Below are positions 35,803-45,181 of a DNA stretch of 64,000 bases, piece by piece. Every line of letters begins with the position of its first letter. The stretch's first letter is position 1. Source of the stretch: Shimia thalassica (GTDB lineage: Bacteria; Pseudomonadota; Alphaproteobacteria; Rhodobacterales; Rhodobacteraceae); assembly GCF_001458215.1 (NCBI RefSeq), contig NZ_CYTW01000001.1, positions 248,001 to 312,000 on the forward strand, read 5' to 3'. The position numbers were made by a program, and so were the translations under genes. Below the pieces are notes generated by a model that saw only the letters and a list, made by a program, of their open reading frames with translations, was not told the DNA's origin and made no database searches.

Positions 35803-36681
35803 ATGAAAGTCGCAACGGCAGCATACCCACTGGATTTTTTCGAAAGCTGGGCGGGGTATGAAGACAAGATATTTCGCTGGGTTGACGAAGCTGCAAGTCA
35901 CGGCGCGGACCTTCTTGTTTTTCCGGAATATGCTGCGATGGAGCTTTCATCCCTTGCTGGGGCCGATGTTGCCAAAGAGGTGGAAACATCGTTTCACGCG
36001 GTTTCGGACCGGATGGCCGAGTCCAATGCCCTTCACGCCCATCTGGCCAGCCAATTTGATGTGCATATCCTGAGCGGATCAGGCCCCGTTTTTGACAAAG
36101 GGGATCGCCCTGTCAATCGCGCTCACTTTTTTGCGCCAAACGGAAAGGTTGAACATCAGGACAAGCAAATTCTGACAAGGTGTGAACGTACACCTTGGGA
36201 TATGGTGCCCGGCGGGCCGCTTAAGGTTTTTGAAACCAGCTTGGGCAAAATCGGCGTTTTGATCTGTTATGACAGCGAGTTTCCGTTGCTTGGGCGGGCC
36301 CTGTCCGAGTGTGATGTGATTCTTGTTCCATCCTGCACAGAAGCGTTGAGCGGGTACTGGCGGGTGCGAATCGGTGCAATGTCGCGTGCGATGGAGGCCC
36401 AGTGCGTGACGGTCATGGCCTCTCTTGTCGGGCCGGCTGAATGGTCCGAAGCCGTTGACATAAACACAGGCATGGGAGGGGTCTTTGGCCCGCCAGATAT
36501 CGGGTTCCCCGAGACCGGTGTTCTGGCCGAAGGGTCGCTGAACCAGCCCGGATGGACATATGCGGATGTCGATCTTGATGCGGTCGCGCACGTGCGTGCG
36601 GATGGGGGTGTTTTGCACCGATCCCATTGGCCCGAACAATCCCCACGTGACAGCGAGGTCACATATCTGTCGATGAAGTGA
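35803..36681 (+). CDS. Carbon-nitrogen hydrolase (nitrilase superfamily)
   Basis: A 292-residue nitrilase-superfamily amidohydrolase. The catalytic triad is visible as Glu in LLVFPEYAAME, Lys in EHQDKQILTRCER and Cys in VLICYDSEFPLLGR. An AGGAG-type site (ACAGGAGGCCTCT) precedes the ATG. The branch resembles stand-alone bacterial amidases of unknown substrate (omega-amidase or N-carbamoyl types are possible). Confidence 0.88.
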   Translation: MKVATAAYPLDFFESWAGYEDKIFRWVDEAASHGADLLVFPEYAAMELSSLAGADVAKEVETSFHAVSDRMAESNALHAHLASQFDVHILSGSGPVFDKGDRPVNRAHFFAPNGKVEHQDKQILTRCERTPWDMVPGGPLKVFETSLGKIGVLICYDSEFPLLGRALSECDVILVPSCTEALSGYWRVRIGAMSRAMEAQCVTVMASLVGPAEWSEAVDINTGMGGVFGPPDIGFPETGVLAEGSLNQPGWTYADVDLDAVAHVRADGGVLHRSHWPEQSPRDSEVTYLSMK

Positions 36682-36762
36682 GAAACGCCCTTGAAAATCA
36701 GGCGGATTGCGACCATTTAGGGGCAGCCCGCGTTCGGGCGGGTGTAATGTGAAGGAGAAAAC

Positions 36763-36981
36763 ATGGCCAAGGAAGAACTGCTCGAATTTCCCGGTGTCGT
36801 TAAGGAACTCTTGCCAAATGCGACATTTCTGGTCGAGCTTGAAAATGGCCATACGATCATCGCACATACGGCAGGCAAGATGCGCAAAAACCGCATCCGT
36901 GTTCTTGCAGGGGACCGCGTTCAAGTCGAAATGACCCCCTATGATCTGTCCAAAGGACGGATTAACTATCGCTTCAAATAA
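36763..36981 (+). CDS. infA: Translation initiation factor IF-1
   Basis: 72 residues, the exact family length, an S1-like OB fold: [20 protein letters not shown] at the start, [44 protein letters not shown] to the end. AAGGAG lies upstream. It blocks the ribosomal A site during initiation. The order infA-maf-RNase E/G-yacG is typical for this bacterial family. Confidence 0.98.
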   Translation: MAKEELLEFPGVVKELLPNATFLVELENGHTIIAHTAGKMRKNRIRVLAGDRVQVEMTPYDLSKGRINYRFK

Positions 36982-37024
36982 GCGTTCCATCGTCGTTGAC
37001 GTGGCGTAGAACAGGACCGATGGC

Positions 37025-37603
37025 ATGAAACTTATCCTCGGGTCAGGTAGTCCGCGCCGTAAGGAATTGCTTGCTCAGATTGGTGTAGTGGCGGATGATA
37101 TTCGTCCGCCCGACATCGACGAAGACCCTCTCAAAGGCGAACTGCCCCGCCCTTATTGCGAGCGTATTGCCCGCGAAAAGGCCATGGCTGTGGTGTCGGA
37201 TGCACAAGATATCGTTCTGTGCGCTGATACAACAGTTGCCCTGGGCCGCCGCATCATGGGGAAACCCGAGGATGCAGGCGAAGCTGCCGAATTTCTCATT
37301 GCTCTTGGTGGTCGGCGCCATCAGGTGATCACCTCGGTCGCATTGCGACGCGGAGATCAGCTTTGGGAAAAGACGGTTGTCAGCGCTGTCAAAATGAAGC
37401 GCTTGTCAGACGATGAATTGAATGCATACCTTGCCTCGAATGATTGGCAAGGCAAGGCTGGCGGCTATGCAATCCAAGGCCCTGCTGGCGCATTCGTGCC
37501 ATGGATCAGCGGCTCTTTTACAGGAATTGTTGGCCTTCCCGTTGCCGAAACAGCATCTCTTTTGCTGGCTGCGGGGTATCCTCTTTACAAGGAAACACCA
37601 TGA
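37025..37603 (+). CDS. maf: Maf-family nucleotide pyrophosphatase
   Basis: 192 residues. The signature [18 protein letters not shown] is at the N-terminus, [22 protein letters not shown] in the middle and [31 protein letters not shown] near the end. Maf proteins hydrolyse dTTP/UTP or modified nucleotides. Its stop overlaps the next start by four bases. Confidence 0.95.
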   Translation: MKLILGSGSPRRKELLAQIGVVADDIRPPDIDEDPLKGELPRPYCERIAREKAMAVVSDAQDIVLCADTTVALGRRIMGKPEDAGEAAEFLIALGGRRHQVITSVALRRGDQLWEKTVVSAVKMKRLSDDELNAYLASNDWQGKAGGYAIQGPAGAFVPWISGSFTGIVGLPVAETASLLLAAGYPLYKETP

Positions 37604-38625
37604 AGGGTTCACAGATCATCCTTGACCATCTGAACGGGCGCGAAGCTGCGGCCCTGATGGTGGACGGACGTCTCGAAGATGTGCTGATTGAAAATGATGC
37701 GCCAAATCCTGGGACAATCTACCGTGCGATTGCGGATCGACCCGTCAAAGGGCAGGGGGGCATGTTCCTCAAGTCGCCTGATGGCATGGTATTCTTGCGT
37801 CAGGTCAAAGGACTGGCGCCGGGCCAGCCCCTTTTGGTGCAGGTGACGGGATACGCCGAAGATGGCAAAGCCATCCCTGTCACGCAAAAGGTCTTGTTTA
37901 AAAGCCGTTATGCCATTGTCACTCCCGGTGCACCGGGCCGCAATATCAGCCGCTCGATCAAAGACGACGATCTGCGTGACATGCTTTTGGGCATCGTGAA
38001 CGAGGTCATGGACGACGACGAAGATATGGGCCTGATCCTGCGATCTTCCTGTGCCACAGGCGAAGTCGGCGAGATCGCGGAAGATATTGATGCGATGTTG
38101 TCGCTTGCACGTCAGGTGATGGCGGATGCCGAAGGGCCTGCTGAGTTGCTCGTCGAAGGCGACACTCCCCATACCGAGGCATGGCGCGAATGGACGGATA
38201 CCGCAGAAATTGTCACGCGTGAGGACAGTTTTGACACTCACGGTGTGCTGGATGCGCTGGAAGATCTAAAATCGATCCGTGTGCCCCTTGGAAGTGGCGC
38301 ATCGATGTTTATCGAACCCACGCGTGCGCTTGTCGCCGTGGATGTGAACACCGGTGGCGACACATCGCCTGCGGCCGGCCTAAAGGCGAATATGGCCACG
38401 GCCCGGTCCTTGCCCCGCCAACTGCGCCTGCGCGGACTGGGCGGGCAGATTACGCTTGATCTGGCACCCATGCCCAAAAAAGATCGGCGTGCCTTTGAAA
38501 GCACGCTTAGAACGTCTTTGCGCGCTGATCAGATTGATACGACGATGGTCGGCTGGACACCGCTTGGTCATTATGAACTGCAACGCAAGCGGTCGCGTCT
38601 TCCCATTCTGGATGCCCTGTCATGA
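37600..38625 (+). CDS. Short ribonuclease E/G family protein
   Basis: A 341-residue RNase E/G-type protein starting at the ATG at 37600; the longer open frame from 37444 overlaps maf and is not used. The core catalytic region is present: [35 protein letters not shown] (first metal aspartate) and [20 protein letters not shown] where the second metal aspartate is expected. RNase G is near 490 residues and RNase E longer, so this version lacks most of the S1 insertion and the C-terminal zinc-link. A full RNase E is presumably encoded elsewhere. Confidence 0.85.
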   Translation: MKGSQIILDHLNGREAAALMVDGRLEDVLIENDAPNPGTIYRAIADRPVKGQGGMFLKSPDGMVFLRQVKGLAPGQPLLVQVTGYAEDGKAIPVTQKVLFKSRYAIVTPGAPGRNISRSIKDDDLRDMLLGIVNEVMDDDEDMGLILRSSCATGEVGEIAEDIDAMLSLARQVMADAEGPAELLVEGDTPHTEAWREWTDTAEIVTREDSFDTHGVLDALEDLKSIRVPLGSGASMFIEPTRALVAVDVNTGGDTSPAAGLKANMATARSLPRQLRLRGLGGQITLDLAPMPKKDRRAFESTLRTSLRADQIDTTMVGWTPLGHYELQRKRSRLPILDALS

Positions 38626-38804
38626 CCTGCCCGGTTTGCAAGAAAGAAACCGACAAAGCCTATCGCCCTTTTTGCTCTAAACGCTGTGCGGATGTGGATT
38701 TGGGCAAGTGGTTGGACGGGGTATATTCCGTCCCGTCGCAGGATCCGGAAGAGCAAATTGAAGCATTTGAAGAGATCGCAAAACAAAACAGCACCCTACA
38801 CTGA
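38622..38804 (+). CDS. yacG: DNA gyrase inhibitor YacG
   Basis: A 60-residue zinc protein. Four cysteines CPVC...CSKRC (about residues 3, 6, 18, 22) bind zinc, followed by DLGKWLDGVYSVPS, the YacG signature. It overlaps the RNase gene stop by four bases. YacG binds GyrB and inhibits gyrase. Confidence 0.92.
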   Translation: MTCPVCKKETDKAYRPFCSKRCADVDLGKWLDGVYSVPSQDPEEQIEAFEEIAKQNSTLH

Positions 38805-38882
38805 TTTTTTTGCAGAATACCTCTGGACACCCTACTTCGGCTGACATAGAACGCCGCAACCCGAACGTAAACGTTCACCCGT

Positions 38883-38957
38883 GCCCGGGTAGCTCAGGGG
38901 TAGAGCAGTGGATTGAAAATCCTCGTGTCGGTGGTTCGATTCCGCCCCTGGGCACCA
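38883..38957 (+). tRNA. tRNA-Phe (GAA)
   Basis: A complete cloverleaf: the acceptor stem GCCCGGG/CCTGGGC, D-arm TAGCTCAGGGGTAGAGC, anticodon loop TTGAAAA (GAA) and T-arm GGTTCGATTCC, with CCA encoded. Immediately downstream the sequence becomes AT-rich accessory DNA, so the 3' half of this gene is the likely attachment site of the island. Confidence 0.95.
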
Positions 38958-39249
38958 CTAAGCCACTGAAAATAAACAATTTTATATGATATGACTTAGC
39001 CGAGGTATAGTGAAAATCAATGCTGTACCACCACCGTACCACTTTGATCTCATGTTAATCCGTCTTTTTGTGAGGTTAACAAATCTCTTTCATACGCACT
39101 CGAAGGCAATCCAGGCGTTTGGTTGAGCGGTCTCTGTTTTTGCAGATAGCCCCGACTGCCCACTTCTGAGAGTTGGCAAATTGAGCTGACTTTTTGGTTG
39201 GCATTGAAGATCAAGAAGGTGCCGCCGTCAGGTTTGGCCGCGTTTATAA

Positions 39250-39594
39250 TCAAAGAAGTGTAAGGTGAAAGTAGTTTTGCTTTTCGTCACCACGACATAT
39301 CCAAGCGGCTGCGGCAACGATCTCATCCGAGATCCTTAGATGGCCGAACAAATGTGGATCGGTTGCTCGCAGTCTATGCCTTAGTGTTTCTAGTTTTCCG
39401 CGGTTGTAACCAGTGCCGTTCTTGTCGCTTCGAAAGAACTCCAGAAAGAGGCCGTATTCCTTTTTTGAATAAAGCTCGAATTGCCCAAGAACGAGAAAGC
39501 GATGTTCGCCCATATCTTTAATAGCGGACCAAATCGGCTGATCTGGTCCGCTGAGGACTCTGTCCTTGTAAAGTCTAAGGCCGCATGCGCGCAT
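39250..39594 (-). CDS. Hypothetical island protein
   Basis: A 114-residue protein starting at the ATG at 39594, which is preceded by GGGAG seven bases upstream. It begins MRACGLRLYKDRVLSGPDQP and includes a charged middle part and HLFGHLRISDEIVAAAAWICRG. No family is recognised. It lies 135 bp downstream of the large primase/helicase-like gene on the same strand and may share its transcript. Confidence 0.5.
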   Translation of the reverse strand: MRACGLRLYKDRVLSGPDQPIWSAIKDMGEHRFLVLGQFELYSKKEYGLFLEFFRSDKNGTGYNRGKLETLRHRLRATDPHLFGHLRISDEIVAAAAWICRGDEKQNYFHLTLL

Positions 39595-39729
39595 TCTGGT
39601 CTCCCTTTCAACGGAAATTATGGAAACCGTGGCAAGGGACAAGATTGGTTTGAGGCGTAATGGCAACGACTTGTTTAGCGACCTCGTTCGGCGCAATTGG
39701 GTTGATCGGCCGAAGTTGCTAAGTGAAAG

Positions 39730-42700
39730 CTATGGCTTCTCGGAGATGAAGGGTTTTGTTCCCGTCAGAACTTCAATCTCGTTGATCGCGTTTAATGCAT
39801 CGACGAATGCAAGCGCTTTTATCGCACGAGAATTCTTGTGTAGTGTTGCATCCAAACTGAAGCTCAAAGCGAGTGGGTGCTCCCCGTCAATTTCCCCATG
39901 TAGAATATATCTAAATGGCTCTTTTGACATTGCCTTCGCGTGCTTGAGGTCGAGGCTGGCTAGTTGTTTGGATTTCCAAATGTGGGGCATGTACCTTGCA
40001 CAATCTGATGGTGATAGGAACACCAGCCCGTGCTCGCGGATTGCTCTTTCGATGCGTGTGCCACCCTTTTTGAAATCACCCCATTTGCTGATTGCATCAA
40101 CCGTTATATCAATCACTACAGGACTCAGAAGAAAAACTGATTTCTTATTCTGGTTATGTATCAACCTGATGCGATCAATCGCCTGTTCGATTTCCTTTTC
40201 ACGTATTTGCCGCAGAATTCGATCTCCCCATTTGTCAGGGTGAGCAAAAACTTCGATTGATTTCACTCCATCCCTTAACCGGATACCCCTTGAAACTTGT
40301 TTGAAGTCACCAGAAACGAACGCATCTCCAGCAGCCGCAGCATAGGCTCTCGCTCGAGCCTCAACGTCCCGAGGGCTAGGCTGTTCCCGACCAATGACAA
40401 TGACAGAGTCCCTGTCTTCCCACCTGTTCTGGCCCCGGAGAGCCCCAAAGTGCCCCATTCTGGCGGCATCAGTTACTGTCAATGATTGAACGATACTCTT
40501 GTTGCTGAAGACCGCCGCACCTGGATATCTATCCAAAACGTCTACAACGTACTTTTTCAAGTTTCGGTTTTCGGCTTTTTGTTTGTCGGAAAGACGTGAC
40601 CAATTCCCGCTGTCTTCAATCAGTCTGCGCTTCGCAAAATTGCAGCCAACGATCTGTGTGACATGTGCATGCCTTTCTACCGGATAGTGATGGCATTCCA
40701 GGTCGTTCCCAAATGCAATCTTAGCGAGGTCCATATCCGCAGTGCCATCAAGGTGCAAAAAGGGGGTGCTGCTTCCATGCGCCAGTTCCTTCACCCTCAC
40801 AGCTATTAAGCCTGGCTCATTTTGAGAGGATTTGGGGTACTTCCCGCACTTGAAAACTGAAGTCACGAATTCATGAGATGCGTCCATTTCGGCTCGCAAA
40901 CATTCAAACAGAATCTGAAGTCTACGAGCTGAATTCGCCGGCAAGACTTCCAATTTGGATGCCAAAGAAGCGAGATCACTGGCGCAGGTATCCCGCTCTT
41001 CCCGGCCAAGGGTTTTCCAAACAACGCGTTTGACATTACTAGACCTGAACCCTTTTAGGTCTTCAATTGCTACGTCAAGTAATTCCGAAGTCACACCAGC
41101 TGCCTTTAGAGCTGCCAGCGAAACACGATGTGGATTGAGCCCTGCCACTTTGAGCAGCGCTTGCTTAATCGGTTGGATGGCGTCGTCTTGAGCCAGAAAA
41201 GAGTCGCCGACTTGTACGTCCCGAAGGTCATCGCCACTTTGAGGCCTGTTTGACGGCGGAATAAGGTAATCCACCAATTCACTCAGCGACACGTGCGTGT
41301 CTTCAACCGCAAAATCTCTTGGTCGTTCATCAAACACGACCAAGTCCGGCTTTGCTTCAGCTGGAAGAGGTAGATATCCGAACTCGTGCGGCGCGAAAAT
41401 GACCAGACCTTGCTTGGCCTTCAAGTGCTGTGCAATTTGTGCTTCTTGCCTCATATAGCCACAACTATCAGAATGAGGGCAAAGTTTGCACAAGTTGGCC
41501 CGAACTGAGATTCCATGCTGCGCAAGTTGCTTTGCCGCCGGAAAGGCTAGACACATTTTCGTCGACCGATCTCCTATCTCTGGATCGAGACGATCCCGAC
41601 CAAGAAGCGTGATGGCTGGGGGCGCTTCCTGAGGCGTATTTGTCAGATAATCGCCATAAGCTTCCTGAGCTTTGTTGTGATCAGGCAGAAGCATCAGGCA
41701 AACCAACCCGTGGGCTTCATGTAGGAACCCTGGCTGACCACGTCTTCCGACGAGAGCCGCTGTTTTGCCGACGCCTTGGGCGCCGGAAAGCAGAATTCTT
41801 GAAGGTGAAGCCAAGTCATTCTCCTCCAAGCCTTTCCTTGTTTTTGAAAGCCAAGCCTTGGATAGTCTTCCCCAGTCTTTGATTGTCTTGAAATGCAAAG
41901 AAATGGCTTCTTTCCTGTCGATGTCGGAAGCCGGGTAAAAGGGCGTGGTTGCGGTGAAATCTGTGCTGGTTGAAAGAGGGCGACTTAAACCGGTGTTCAG
42001 GCCATTTCTGACGGCTTCTTCGTAGCGTTCATGACCAGTTTTCGAAGCGGCCAATAGTAGGTGGTCGAGGGCGTCGTTGAACGCAATTTCACCAGAAGCA
42101 ACATATCCACCGATCACTTGGGATTCGTTGTAGATGTCTGTGTTTCCTGCGTCCTTGCCCTGGTGAAGTCTTGAGCAAGTTGCCGACAGGATGTTCCGGC
42201 CATCTTCAGTTGTTTTTCCCAAAGCAATGCTTTGCTTTGAAAGCGTAGCCTTTGCTTGCCTTGACTTTGGAATCCTTGGCTTTCCTTGTGTTTTCTTGTT
42301 TTCCTTTGGAAAGCTAATGGAAGAGGTCTCAAGGAAATCCTTTTCTTTCTTGAACACCCCTGATCGCTGCAAGCCTTGAAGAGGATCGGGTACGCCATCA
42401 AAAGTGGGAGAAGCAGTGTAATTTGGTTGTGCAATCAGAGCCAATTGCGTGTCGCTGCCAACGGTTTCAAACAGAAATCTGCGCTCATGTGTTTTAAGGG
42501 GGCGATCAGCAAGCATCCAGAAATGAAATTTTGCCAGATGATCTTTGCCTGGAACCCCGGCACTTGACGACGCTTGCCAAAAGGCTGACACGGATTTGAG
42601 AATCGGTAGCCGATTGCAGGTTCGAGACAAGGTCCACTGAGCCAGCCTTTCTGGATCATTCCATCCTAAATTCGCAGGTCTTTCCAGCTCGTCAATATCA

Positions 42701-43038
42701 AAATGAATTGCACGCGATCCAAGGTCTTCCAGCGTTGCCGGATGCCCGTTTTTCTCATTTGAACGACGAAGAATACTCTCTTGATTCTGGAATTCGGATT
42801 TGACCGATCCCATTATTATCATTTTGTTCGTCCGCCGCTCCAAATCTTGGAGAAGGCTCGCGAGATCTGACAAGCTGGATACTGAAACACAGTCATGCTT
42901 GAAGTACTTGGCTCGCGCATACTGGTCACAACCACCCTCGTGAAATCTTTTGGTAAGTAGTTTGTGTCCTGTCGCTTCTAAAACCGTAACTCTGTTGGAT
43001 CCATTTTCTTGAAAACTTGTTTTGTGGGTTTCGCCCAT
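39730..43038 (-). CDS. Primase/helicase-like replication protein of the mobile element
   Basis: 1102 residues from the ATG at 43038, which has AAGGAG eight bases upstream. The N-terminal third resembles an archaeo-eukaryotic-type primase: AIHFDIDEL gives a DxD metal motif at about 113-116, and KFHFWML a following histidine near 172. A Lys/Ser-rich linker (about 235-275) leads to a helicase-like ATPase with Walker A SGAQGVGKT (419-426), a four-cysteine cluster (about 496, 517, 520, 526) reminiscent of Fe-S or zinc helicases, and a Walker B-like LVVFDERP. Such primase-helicase fusions replicate plasmids, phages and integrative elements. A divergent ParA gene 440 bp away supports a plasmid-like origin. 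The primase part is less certain than the ATPase part. Confidence 0.6.
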   Translation of the reverse strand: MGETHKTSFQENGSNRVTVLEATGHKLLTKRFHEGGCDQYARAKYFKHDCVSVSSLSDLASLLQDLERRTNKMIIMGSVKSEFQNQESILRRSNEKNGHPATLEDLGSRAIHFDIDELERPANLGWNDPERLAQWTLSRTCNRLPILKSVSAFWQASSSAGVPGKDHLAKFHFWMLADRPLKTHERRFLFETVGSDTQLALIAQPNYTASPTFDGVPDPLQGLQRSGVFKKEKDFLETSSISFPKENKKTQGKPRIPKSRQAKATLSKQSIALGKTTEDGRNILSATCSRLHQGKDAGNTDIYNESQVIGGYVASGEIAFNDALDHLLLAASKTGHERYEEAVRNGLNTGLSRPLSTSTDFTATTPFYPASDIDRKEAISLHFKTIKDWGRLSKAWLSKTRKGLEENDLASPSRILLSGAQGVGKTAALVGRRGQPGFLHEAHGLVCLMLLPDHNKAQEAYGDYLTNTPQEAPPAITLLGRDRLDPEIGDRSTKMCLAFPAAKQLAQHGISVRANLCKLCPHSDSCGYMRQEAQIAQHLKAKQGLVIFAPHEFGYLPLPAEAKPDLVVFDERPRDFAVEDTHVSLSELVDYLIPPSNRPQSGDDLRDVQVGDSFLAQDDAIQPIKQALLKVAGLNPHRVSLAALKAAGVTSELLDVAIEDLKGFRSSNVKRVVWKTLGREERDTCASDLASLASKLEVLPANSARRLQILFECLRAEMDASHEFVTSVFKCGKYPKSSQNEPGLIAVRVKELAHGSSTPFLHLDGTADMDLAKIAFGNDLECHHYPVERHAHVTQIVGCNFAKRRLIEDSGNWSRLSDKQKAENRNLKKYVVDVLDRYPGAAVFSNKSIVQSLTVTDAARMGHFGALRGQNRWEDRDSVIVIGREQPSPRDVEARARAYAAAAGDAFVSGDFKQVSRGIRLRDGVKSIEVFAHPDKWGDRILRQIREKEIEQAIDRIRLIHNQNKKSVFLLSPVVIDITVDAISKWGDFKKGGTRIERAIREHGLVFLSPSDCARYMPHIWKSKQLASLDLKHAKAMSKEPFRYILHGEIDGEHPLALSFSLDATLHKNSRAIKALAFVDALNAINEIEVLTGTKPFISEKP

Positions 43039-43476
43039 TTTGACTGCTCCTTGAGCCGTCAAACGGGGGATGCGTTAAGGACATGTTTTGCAATGTATTC
43101 ATAGTCTTTACCCGGCCTTTGCGGCTCTTGTTTTTTTGGCCGGCGGAATTGCCGACGGGAGCGTTTTTGCAGCAAAAGGTTTCGCAGAAATTTATTCGAG
43201 AACGCAAAGGGTTGAATGTCGTCAACCTTCAGGATTCCTTAACCTTTCCATGAATTTGAAATGCAAGTCATGCAAAGGCAAGGCTTGGAAAGACTTGTTT
43301 TGAAAAGCATTGGAAAGTCCCGAAATGGAAACTCGTGCCTTTGCTTGGCATTTCAAGAAATGTCTTCGATTTTCTTTGTTTGGCATCCAAAATCTATCAA
43401 ATCCAATTTTCTTAAATCTTTCCGAAATCATGTTGCTGGTAAGTTGATTTTAGGTTTTTGAAGAAAGGAAATTACA
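43039..43476. other. Divergent intergenic region, candidate origin/partition site
   Basis: This stretch of about 440 bp lies between the divergent replication and ParA genes and has no convincing gene. It is rich in short recurring words such as TTGGAAAG, CAAAGGCAAGG and GCCTTTGCTTG. The 11-mer GCCTTTGCTTG at 43337-43347 recurs inside the replication gene at 42248-42258. It is a reasonable place for an origin or centromere-like site, but this is inference from position and repetition only. Confidence 0.4.
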
Positions 43477-43922
43477 ATGCCTACCATTTCATTTTGCTCG
43501 ACCAAAGGAGGCAGCGGAAAAACAACCTCCTGTGCAGTACTTGCGCTCGAACTCGCCCGAAGTGGCTGGAACATCAAAGTCATGGACACGGACCCGAAGA
43601 ACTGGTTGACAAGTTGGGCTCTACTGAAACCTTTGCCGAAGAATTTGCAAGTTTACGCTGTGCCGCAAGATCAACTGACGGATGCCGCTGAAAGCCTCGC
43701 ACTTCAGTCAGATTTCTTGCTCATTGATGTCGAAGGATCAGACGATGCGTCTCTCATTGACGCTGTCCTCGTAAGTGATTTTGTTGTTTCACCTTGCAGC
43801 AGCTCTCGAATGGATGCGCTTGCGTCTGTGCAAGTTTTGAAGCAAGTGCGCCAGAAATCTCGCATGCTGAAGCGGCCAATTCTTTCAAATGTTCTTATGA
43901 CAAAGACCGCACCAGGTGCCAT
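43477..43922 (+). pseudogene. ParA-family partition ATPase, 3' part lost at the IS element
   Basis: About 148 native codons remain. The deviant Walker A CSTKGGSGKTTSCAVLALELA (Lys15) and the Walker B region FLLIDVEGSDD are intact, followed by VVSPCSSSRMDALASVQVL and SNVLMTKTAPGA. The frame then runs into the IS3 end and stops at 43995 within IS sequence. A full ParA/MinD-like partition protein has around 200 or more residues, so the C-terminal third is missing. A ribosome site AAGGAAATTACA precedes the ATG. No ParA continuation is found on the other side of the IS. Confidence 0.8.
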
Positions 43923-43983
43923 AGAGGTGGTCCTAGGTTTTAGACCAGTTTGCAGCCTTGTTAAGATGGATCAGGGTTTCAGT

Positions 43984-44814
43984 TCAGGCTGCTAGTCTCA
44001 TTGGTTCGGCTTTGCTTGCATAGGCCTCGTCAGGGGTCAAGATGCCGTGGGTCGAGTGCGGGCGCTCAGCGTTGTAATAGGTCAGCCATTTGCCGATACC
44101 TGCCCGCATTTCTGATCCTGTCTCAAAGGCATTCAGATAGGCGCATTCATACTTCAGCGACCTCCAAAGCCGCTCAATCATCCGGTTGTCGCGCCACGCG
44201 CCTTTACCATCCATACTGATCTTGATGCCTGCGTCGATTAGCCTATCGATCCATGCCCCACTGGTAAATTGGCTGCCTTGGTCGGTGTTGAAGATTTCCG
44301 GCTTGCCATGCTTGGCTAACGCATCCTTCAATGCCTCGACGCAAAAGTCAGCATCCATGCTATTGGACAATCGCCATGCCAGCACCTTGCGACTGTACCA
44401 ATCCATGATTGCGACCAGATACAGGAAGCCGCGACGCATTGGGATGTAACTGATGTCCGCACACCAAACTTGATTTGGTCGGTCGACCACGACGTTCCTG
44501 AGAAGATAAGGCCAAATCTTGTGTTGCGGATGCTTCTTGCTGGTGTTGGGCTCCTGATAGATGGGCACCAGGCGCATGAGCCGCATCAAACGGCGAACCC
44601 GGTGACGGCCGCATTTATGGTTATTGCGTTTCATATGCCGGGCCATCTGGCGCGATCCGTACCAAGGCGTTTCCAAGAACTGCTTGTCTATCATTTCCAT
44701 AAACCGCAGGTTCTCGGCGCTTTCACCGACAGGCTGGTAGTAAAGCCGTGACCGCGACAGCTGCAACAGTTCGCACTGTTTACGCATACTTAACTTATGA
44801 TCCCGGCTCACCAT
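43984..44814 (-). CDS. IS3-family transposase OrfB (DDE integrase domain)
   Basis: A 276-residue transposase. An N-terminal HTH_21 region (HKLSMRKQCELLQLSRSRLYY) is followed by an rve/DDE core: the first Asp in WCADISYIPM, the second in FNTDQGSQFTS and the Glu in MIERLWRSLKYE. It overlaps OrfA by seven bases in the -1 frame, at a run of six A residues (GGCAAAAAATGG on the coding strand). Production of an OrfAB fusion by -1 frameshifting is therefore likely. It appears intact. Confidence 0.93.
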   Translation of the reverse strand: MVSRDHKLSMRKQCELLQLSRSRLYYQPVGESAENLRFMEMIDKQFLETPWYGSRQMARHMKRNNHKCGRHRVRRLMRLMRLVPIYQEPNTSKKHPQHKIWPYLLRNVVVDRPNQVWCADISYIPMRRGFLYLVAIMDWYSRKVLAWRLSNSMDADFCVEALKDALAKHGKPEIFNTDQGSQFTSGAWIDRLIDAGIKISMDGKGAWRDNRMIERLWRSLKYECAYLNAFETGSEMRAGIGKWLTYYNAERPHSTHGILTPDEAYASKAEPMRLAA

Positions 44815-45116
44815 TTTTTGCCTCGCGTCCCGAGCAACTGATGCGAGGCTTCGGTCAAAAAATCCCGTTCCACCACCAACTGACCAATCTTGGAATGCAG
44901 CTTATCTACATCGGCGGCACTCATCTGCTCGGGGGCAGCACCCCGGCGTGTAAATGCTGTCGCCATGTTCTCTATAGCTGCCCGTTTCCAAGTCCCGATC
45001 TGCGTCGGATGCACACCGTATTTCTTGGACAGTTCAGCCAGCGTCATCTCTTCGCGGATCGCTTCAAGAGCAACCTTAGCTTTGAACTCAGGCGAGTGGT
45101 TCTTGCGTTTCTTCAT
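44808..45116 (-). CDS. IS3-family transposase OrfA
   Basis: A 102-residue helix-turn-helix protein: HSPEFKAKVALEAIREEMTLAELSKKYGVHPTQIGTWKRAAIE is the typical HTH_Tnp_1 segment, followed by a leucine-zipper-like helix DKLHSKIGQLVVERDFL. It provides end recognition. It ends in the A-rich slippery site shared with OrfB. Confidence 0.93.
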   Translation of the reverse strand: MKKRKNHSPEFKAKVALEAIREEMTLAELSKKYGVHPTQIGTWKRAAIENMATAFTRRGAAPEQMSAADVDKLHSKIGQLVVERDFLTEASHQLLGTRGKKW

Positions 45117-45181
45117 TTGGGATCGTCACTTTCATCATGCGATCCACCTTAACAACTGGTCCGATTTCCGCGACCACCTCT

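Larger units (their letters stand above)
43923..45181. mobile_element. IS3-family insertion sequence
   Basis: A 1259-bp element with two overlapping minus-strand transposase frames. The outer ends read AGAGGTGGTC on the left and its complement GACCACCTCT on the right. Further in, GACCAGTT and GTTAAGRTGGATC also match in inverted orientation, so the terminal inverted repeats are imperfect but long (about 40 bp). No 3-5 bp target duplication is seen (left flank CAT, right flank GTT), which suggests a deletion or recombination next to the element. Confidence 0.85.

Noticed and set aside
37444-37599. Upstream extension of the RNase E/G gene
   Set aside because: It overlaps the well-supported maf gene; the ATG at 37600 overlaps the maf stop in the usual ATGA manner.
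39250-39696. Longer 148-codon version of the hypothetical island protein
   Set aside because: The internal ATG at 39594 has a good GGGAG site; the extension has none.
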